Shown: one piece after another, positions 57,728-64,000 of the stretch
Layout: the number at the start of each line of letters is the position of its first letter
How positions within the stretch are numbered: position 1 is the first letter of the stretch
Notes under the pieces: model-generated
What the model was told of the DNA's origin: nothing
The model's input: only the letters and a program-made list of their open reading frames with translations
Database searches by the model: none
Made by a program: the position numbers and the translations under genes
Source of the DNA: Eutrigla gurnardus
Lineage: Eukaryota > Chordata > Actinopteri > Perciformes > Triglidae
Direction: 5' to 3'
Length of the DNA stretch: 64,000 bases
Assembly: GCA_963514095.1 (NCBI GenBank)
Contig: CAUPSS010000290.1
Coordinates: 52,501 to 116,500, forward strand

Positions 57728-58098
57728 TATTGCGGCAATAAAGTCCATCTACTTTTTCAAAGCCGCGGTAGGCTAAGCAAAGGAACAAGGGTCCACTATC
57801 GTTACACGCCACACAAAATCCACGACGACTTCTGATGATATTCACCACTTTATTCTTTTGTTCTTCCCGCTGGTAGTAGCAAACAGTCAGTCCAGAATGT
57901 TACATTGTATCGTTGTTGCGTTTGCGTTTGCGGTAAACAGAAAGTGTGCCTTCCCTGAGCTCACCCTACACCACTGACAAACATTTCGTAGGCTACACAG
58001 GTGAGGCTGATCAGTAGATTCCCTCACACTGGTACACGCCTCCCTCACACACCCACAGCCCAATTACTCATAGAAAAATACATTTCATGGCTCCTACA
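57728..58098 (-). repeat. 5' LTR of the BEL/Pao element
   Basis: 371 bp. On the minus strand it starts TGTAGGAGCCATG and ends GCCGCAATA, so the termini are TG...TA and not the usual TG...CA; the boundaries are fixed by the CCAAG duplication and by comparison with the other LTR. It should supply the promoter, but I could not identify a convincing TATA box. It contains an AATAAA on the minus strand at 57849-57854 that would normally be bypassed in the 5' copy. A 68-codon frame starting at 57848 runs out of the LTR into the leader. Confidence 0.95.
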
Positions 58099-58103
58099 CC
58101 AAG
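58099..58103. repeat. Target-site duplication, right copy (CCAAG)
   Basis: Matches 49901-49905. After it the C monomer resumes with CACACCAGTG. Confidence 0.95.
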
Positions 58104-58537
58104 CACACCAGTGATGTCATGACTTCAGCTTTGTATCAAAGGAAAGCAGGTCAACTGAACATTCTAAATATGGTGTCATGACTTGAGTTTTCTAGCAAAG
58201 CCATTTAGGGCATCTGAACATTCTAAATGTGATGTCATGACTGGAGCTTGTTATCAAAGCCAAGCACACCAGTGATGTCATGACTTCAGCTTTGTATCAA
58301 AGGAAAGCAGGTCAATTGAACATTCTAAATGTGGTGTCATGACTGGAGCTTGTTATCAAAGCCAAGCACACCAGTGATGTCATGACTTCAGCTTTGTATC
58401 AAAGGAAAGCAGGTCAACTGAACATTCTAAATGTGGTGTCATGAGTTGAACTTGTTCCCAAAGCCAACCACACCAGTGATGTCATGACTTGATCTTGGAT
58501 GATGGATGTATGGATGGATAAATGGATGGATGGATGC

Positions 58538-58602
<65 letters not shown>

Positions 58603-58801
58603 AACTCATGGCAGCTACAAATTTAAATATTATGAATTGACTTGAGTTTTTTAGCAAAGCCATTTAGGGCATCTGAACATTTTAAATGTGCTGTCATGAG
58701 TTGAACTTGTTCCCAAAGCCAACCACACCAGTGATGTCATGACTTGAGCTTGGATGGATGTATGGATGAATGGATGTATGGATGTATGGATGTATGGATG
58801 T

Positions 58802-58870
<69 letters not shown>

Positions 58871-60069
58871 AAGTCTTGGCAGCTACAAATTTAAATATTA
58901 TGTGTTCACTTGAGTTTTGTAGCAAAGCCATATAGGGCATCTGAACATTTTAAATGTGATGTCATGAGTTGAACTTGTTATCAAAGCCAACCACACCAGT
59001 GATGTCATGACTTCAGCTTTGTATCAAAGGAAAGCAGGTCAACTGAACATTCTAAATGTGGTGTCATGACGTGAGTTTTCTAGCAAAGCCATTTAGGGCA
59101 TTTGAACATTCTAAATGTGATGTCATGACTGGAGCTTGTTATCAAAGCCAAGCACACCAGTGATGTCATGACTTCAGCTTTGTATCAAAGGAAAGCAGGT
59201 CAATTGAACATTCTAAATGTGGTGTCATGACTTGAGTTTTCTAGCAAAGCCATTTAGGGCATCTGAACATTCTAAATGTGATGTCATGACTGGAGCTTGT
59301 TATCAAAGCCAAGCACACCAGTGATGTCATGACATCAGCTTTGTATCAAAGGAAAGCAGGTCAACTGAACATTCTAAATATGGTGTCATGACTTGAGTTT
59401 TCTAGCAAAGCCATTTAGGGCATCTGAACATTCTAAATGTGATGTCATGACTGGAGCTTGTTATCAAAGCCAAGCACACCAGTGATGTCATGACTTCAGC
59501 TTTGTATCAAAGGAAAGCAGGTCAATTGAACATTCTAAATGTGGTGTCATGACTTGAGTTTTCTAGCAAAGCCATTTAGGGCATCTGAACATTCTAAATG
59601 TGATGTCATGACTGGAGCTTGTTATCAAAGCCAAGCACACCAGTGATGTCATGACTTCAGCTTTGTATCAAAGGAAAGCAGGTCAACTGAACATTCTAAA
59701 TATGGTGTCATGACTTGAGTTTTCTAGCAAAGCCATTTAGGGCATCTGAACATTCTAAATGTGATGTCATGACTGGAGCTTGTTATCAAAGCCAAGCACA
59801 CCAGTGATGTCATGACTTCAGCTTTGTATCAAAGGAAAGCAGGTCAATTGAACATTCTAAATGTGGTGTCATGACTGGAGCTTGTTATCAAAGCCAAGCA
59901 CACCAGTGATGTCATGACTTCAGCTTTGTATCAAAGGAAAGCAGGTCAACTGAACATTCTAAATGTGGTGTCATGAGTTGAACTTGTTCCCAAAGCCAAC
60001 CACACCAGTGATGTCATGACTTGATCTTGGATGATGGATGTATGGATGGATAAATGGATGGATGGATGC

Positions 60070-60126
<57 letters not shown>

Positions 60127-60320
60127 AACTCATGGCAGCTACAAATTTAAATATTATGAATTGACTTGAGTTTTTTAGCAAAGCCATTTAGGGCATCTGA
60201 ACATTTTAAATGTGCTGTCATGAGTTGAACTTGTTCCCAAAGCCAACCACACCAGTGATGTCATGACTTGAGCTTGGATGGATGTATGGATGAATGGATG
60301 TATGGATGTATGGATGTATG

Positions 60321-60406
<86 letters not shown>

Positions 60407-61322
60407 AAGTCTTGGCAGCTACAAATTTAAATATTATGTGTTCACTTGAGTTTTGTAGCAAAGCCATATAGGGCATCTGAACATTTTAAATGTGATGTCA
60501 TGAGTTGAACTTGTTATCAAAGCCAACCACACCAGTGATGTCATGACTTCAGCTTTGTATCAAAGGAAAGCAGGTCAACTGAACATTCTAAATGTGGTGT
60601 CATGACGTGAGTTTTCTAGCAAAGCCATTTAGGGCATTTGAACATTCTAAATGTGATGTCATGACTGGAGCTTGTTATCAAAGCCAAGCACACCAGTGAT
60701 GTCATGACTTCAGCTTTGTATCAAAGGAAAGCAGGTCAATTGAACATTCTAAATGTGGTGTCATGACTTGAGTTTTCTAGCAAAGCCATTTAGGGCATCT
60801 GAACATTCTAAATGTGATGTCATGACTGGAGCTTGTTATCAAAGCCAAGCACACCAGTGATGTCATGACATCAGCTTTGTATCAAAGGAAAGCAGGTCAA
60901 CTGAACATTCTAAATATGGTGTCATGACTTGAGTTTTCTAGCAAAGCCATTTAGGGCATCTGAACATTCTAAATGTGATGTCATGACTGGAGCTTGTTAT
61001 CAAAGCCAAGCACACCAGTGATGTCATGACTTCAGCTTTGTATCAAAGGAAAGCAGGTCAATTGAACATTCTAAATGTGGTGTCATGACTTGAGTTTTCT
61101 AGCAAAGCCATTTAGGGCATCTGAACATTCTAAATGTGATGTCATGACTGGAGCTTGTTATCAAAGCCAAGCACACCAGTGATGTCATGACTTCAGCTTG
61201 TTATGAAAGGAAAGCAGGTCAACTGAACATTCTAAATGTGGTGTCATGAGTTGAACTTGTTCCCAAAGCCAACCACACCAGTGATGTCATGACTTGATCT
61301 TGGATGGATGGATGTATGTATG

Positions 61323-61400
<78 letters not shown>

Positions 61401-61594
61401 AACTCATGGCAGCTACAAATTTAAATATTATGAATTGACTTGAGTTTTTTAGCAAAGCCATTTAGGGCATCTGAACATTTTAAATGTGCTGTCATGAGTT
61501 GAACTTGTTCCCAAAGCCAACCACACCAGTGATGTCATGACTGGAGCTTGGATGGATGTATGGATGAATGGATGTATGGATGTATGGATGTATG

Positions 61595-61684
<90 letters not shown>

Positions 61685-62600
61685 AAGTCTTGGCAGCTAC
61701 AAATTTAAATATTATGTGTTCACTTGAGTTTTGTAGCAAAGCCATATAGGGCATCTGAACATTTTAAATGTGATGTCATGAGTTGAACTTGTTATCAAAG
61801 CCAACCACACCAGTGATGTCATGACTTCAGCTTTGTATCAAAGGAAAGCAGGTCAACTGAACATTCTAAATGTGGTGTCATGACGTGAGTTTTCTAGCAA
61901 AGCCATTTAGGGCATTTGAACATTCTAAATGTGATGTCATGACTGGAGCTTGTTATCAAAGCCAAGCACACCAGTGATGTCATGACTTCAGCTTTGTATC
62001 AAAGGAAAGCAGGTCAATTGAACATTCTAAATGTGGTGTCATGACTTGAGTTTTCTAGCAAAGCCATTTAGGGCATCTGAACATTCTAAATGTGATGTCA
62101 TGACTGGAGCTTGTTATCAAAGCCAAGCACACCAGTGATGTCATGACATCAGCTTTGTATCAAAGGAAAGCAGGTCAACTGAACATTCTAAATATGGTGT
62201 CATGACTTGAGTTTTCTAGCAAAGCCATTTAGGGCATCTGAACATTCTAAATGTGATGTCATGACTGGAGCTTGTTATCAAAGCCAAGCACACCAGTGAT
62301 GTCATGACTTCAGCTTTGTATCAAAGGAAAGCAGGTCAATTGAACATTCTAAATGTGGTGTCATGACTTGAGTTTTCTAGCAAAGCCATTTAGGGCATCT
62401 GAACATTCTAAATGTGATGTCATGACTGGAGCTTGTTATCAAAGCCAAGCACACCAGTGATGTCATGACTTCAGCTTGTTATGAAAGGAAAGCAGGTCAA
62501 CTGAACATTCTAAATGTGGTGTCATGAGTTGAACTTGTTCCCAAAGCCAACCACACCAGTGATGTCATGACTTGATCTTGGATGGATGGATGTATGTATG

Positions 62601-62678
<78 letters not shown>

Positions 62679-63386
62679 AACTCATGGCAGCTACAAATTT
62701 AAATATTATGAATTGACTTGAGTTTTTTAGCAAAGCCATTTAGGGCATCTGAACATTTTAAATGTGCTGTCATGAGTTGAACTTGTTCCCAAAGCCAACC
62801 ACACCAGTGATGTCATGACTGGAGCTTGTTATCAAAGCCAAGCACACCAGTGATGTCATGACTTCAGCTTTGTATCAAAGGAAAGCAGGTCAACTGAACA
62901 TTCTAAATATGGTGTCATGACTTGAGTTTTCTAGCAAAGCCATTTAGGGCATCTGAACATTCTAAATGTGATGTCATGACTGGAGCTTGTTATCAAAGCC
63001 AAGCACACCAGTGATGTCATGACTTCAGCTTTGTATCAAAGGAAAGCAGGTCAATTGAACATTCTAAATGTGGTGTCATGAGTTGAACTTGTTCCCAAAG
63101 CCAACCACACCAGTGATGTCATGACTTGATCTTGGATGGATGGATGTATGTATGTATGGATAGATAGATAGATAGATGGATAGATAGATAGATAGAAACT
63201 CATGGCAGCTACAAATTTAAATATTGTGAATTGACTTGAGTTTTTTAGCAAAGCCATTTAGGGCATCTGAACATTTTAAATGTGCTGTCATGAGTTGAAC
63301 TTGTTCCCAAAGCCAACCACACCAGTGATGTCATGACTTGAGCTTGGATGGATGTATGGATGTATGGATGGATGTATGGATGTATG

Positions 63387-63460
<74 letters not shown>

Positions 63461-64000
63461 AAGTCTTGGCAGCTACAAATTTAAATATTATGTGTTCACT
63501 TGAGTTTTGTAGCAAAGCCATATAGGGCATCTGAACATTTTAAATGTGATGTCATGAGTTGAACTTGTTATCAAAGCCAACCACACCAGTGATGTCATGA
63601 CTTCAGCTTTGTATCAAAGAAAAGCAGGTCAACTGAACATTCTAAATATGGTGTCATGACTTGAGTTTTCTAGCAAAGCCATTTAGGGCATCTGAACATT
63701 CTAAATGTGATGTCATGACTGGAGCTTGTTATCAAAGCCAAGCACACCAGTGATGTCATGACTTCAGCTTTGTATCAAAGGAAAGCAGGTCAATTGAACA
63801 TTCTAAATGTGGTGTCATGACTGGAGCTTGTTATCAAAGCCAAGCACACCAGTGATGTCATGACTTCAGCTTTGTATCAAAGGAAAGCAGGTCAACTGAA
63901 CATTCTAAATGTGGTGTCATGAGTTGAACTTGTTCCCAAAGCCAACCACACCAGTGATGTCATGACTTGATCTTGGATGATGGATGTATGGATGGATAAA
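58099..64000. repeat. Hierarchical GATA-bearing satellite array, right block
   Basis: Continuation of the same satellite on the other side of the retrotransposon. It begins with the duplicated CCAAG and the rest of the interrupted C monomer, then a C/A/B tail to 58432. HOR copies follow at 58433-59964, 59965-61237, 61238-62515, 62516-63069 and 63070-63910, with a partial copy from 63911 to the window end. The order and lengths of the four copies at 59965-63910 (1273, 1278, 554, 841 bp) match 40517-44486 (1281, 1254, 558, 877 bp), so this is a duplicated segment. Copy 58433-59964 has an unusually long GATA-free tail, as if a type III and a type II tail were joined. No coding gene is present. 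Confidence 0.97.

Larger units (their letters stand above)
49906..58098 (-). mobile_element. Complete BEL/Pao LTR retrotransposon
   Basis: An 8193-bp element in minus orientation. In its own 5'-to-3' order it has: LTR 57728-58098; a 401-bp leader with a 55-bp direct repeat; one gag-pol frame 57326-50694; a 417-bp 3' region with 28-bp tandem repeats and a purine-rich tract; and LTR 49906-50276. The two LTRs are the same length and I found no difference by eye. Together with the perfect CCAAG duplication and a frame without stops, this indicates a very recent insertion. Family assignment rests on the domain order protease-RT-RNase H-integrase with DUF1759, DUF1758, Peptidase_A17-type and DUF5641 regions, which is characteristic of BEL/Pao. 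Gag and pol share one frame and there is no env. The element differs sharply from the satellite in base composition and contains CpGs. Confidence 0.96.

Noticed and set aside
49906..58098. Retrovirus or env-bearing element
   Set aside because: No third large ORF between pol and the 3' LTR; domain order and DUF1759/DUF1758/DUF5641 regions fit BEL/Pao.
58439..63530. The same Tyr-Leu-Ser-Ile ORFs right of the element
   Set aside because: Same microsatellite artefact; frame exits vary with GATA length.

Overview
The window is eukaryotic, non-genic, satellite-dominated DNA from an animal, most likely a teleost fish. That assignment is inferred from a vertebrate-style BEL/Pao retrotransposon embedded in GATA-rich satellite; no host gene is visible to confirm it. 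There are no prokaryotic features, and I see no host protein gene, tRNA, rRNA or CRISPR array.

Layout: positions 1-49905 and 58099-64000 are one continuous tandem satellite running off both ends of the window. It is hierarchical. The smallest units are three related monomers: A (59 bp), B (59 bp) and C (43 bp, lacking the last ~16 bp). They are usually ordered C-A-B (161 bp). About 110 C-A-B units carry a (GGAT/GTAT)n-(GATA)n microsatellite plus a short AT-rich tail inside the A position; I call these GATA blocks (D units). Runs of 1-4 GATA blocks followed by a microsatellite-free C/A/B tail form higher-order repeats (HORs) of about 0.55-1.75 kb, with about 46 copies in the window. HOR flavour changes along the array. 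Type I (3-4 GATA blocks, a private B variant) fills 96-15297 and recurs around 22.7-24.9 kb. Type II (GATA blocks beginning TTGATCTTGGATGATGG) starts at 16.7 kb. Type III (a B monomer with the satellite's only CpG) appears from 28.2 kb and alternates with type II to the end. Shared private variants show multi-kilobase segments copied within the array at offsets of about 3.5, 7.0, 9.5 and 19.4 kb.

A single complete BEL/Pao LTR retrotransposon (49906-58098, minus strand, 8193 bp) interrupts a C monomer. Its two 371-bp LTRs look identical by eye, it is flanked by the 5-bp duplication CCAAG, and it holds one uninterrupted gag-pol frame of about 2210 codons. That frame has Gag (DUF1759), zinc knuckles, a DUF1758 protease, reverse transcriptase, RNase H, integrase and DUF5641. 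No envelope gene is present. The insertion is very young and potentially autonomous: Gag would form the particle, the protease would mature it, RT/RNase H would copy the RNA, and integrase would insert the cDNA.

The many small minus-strand ORFs rich in Tyr-Leu-Ser-Ile are translations of the GATA microsatellite and are not genes. The strongest leads are the intact element, the layered satellite architecture with Bkm-like GATA blocks, and the traces of recent segmental amplification.
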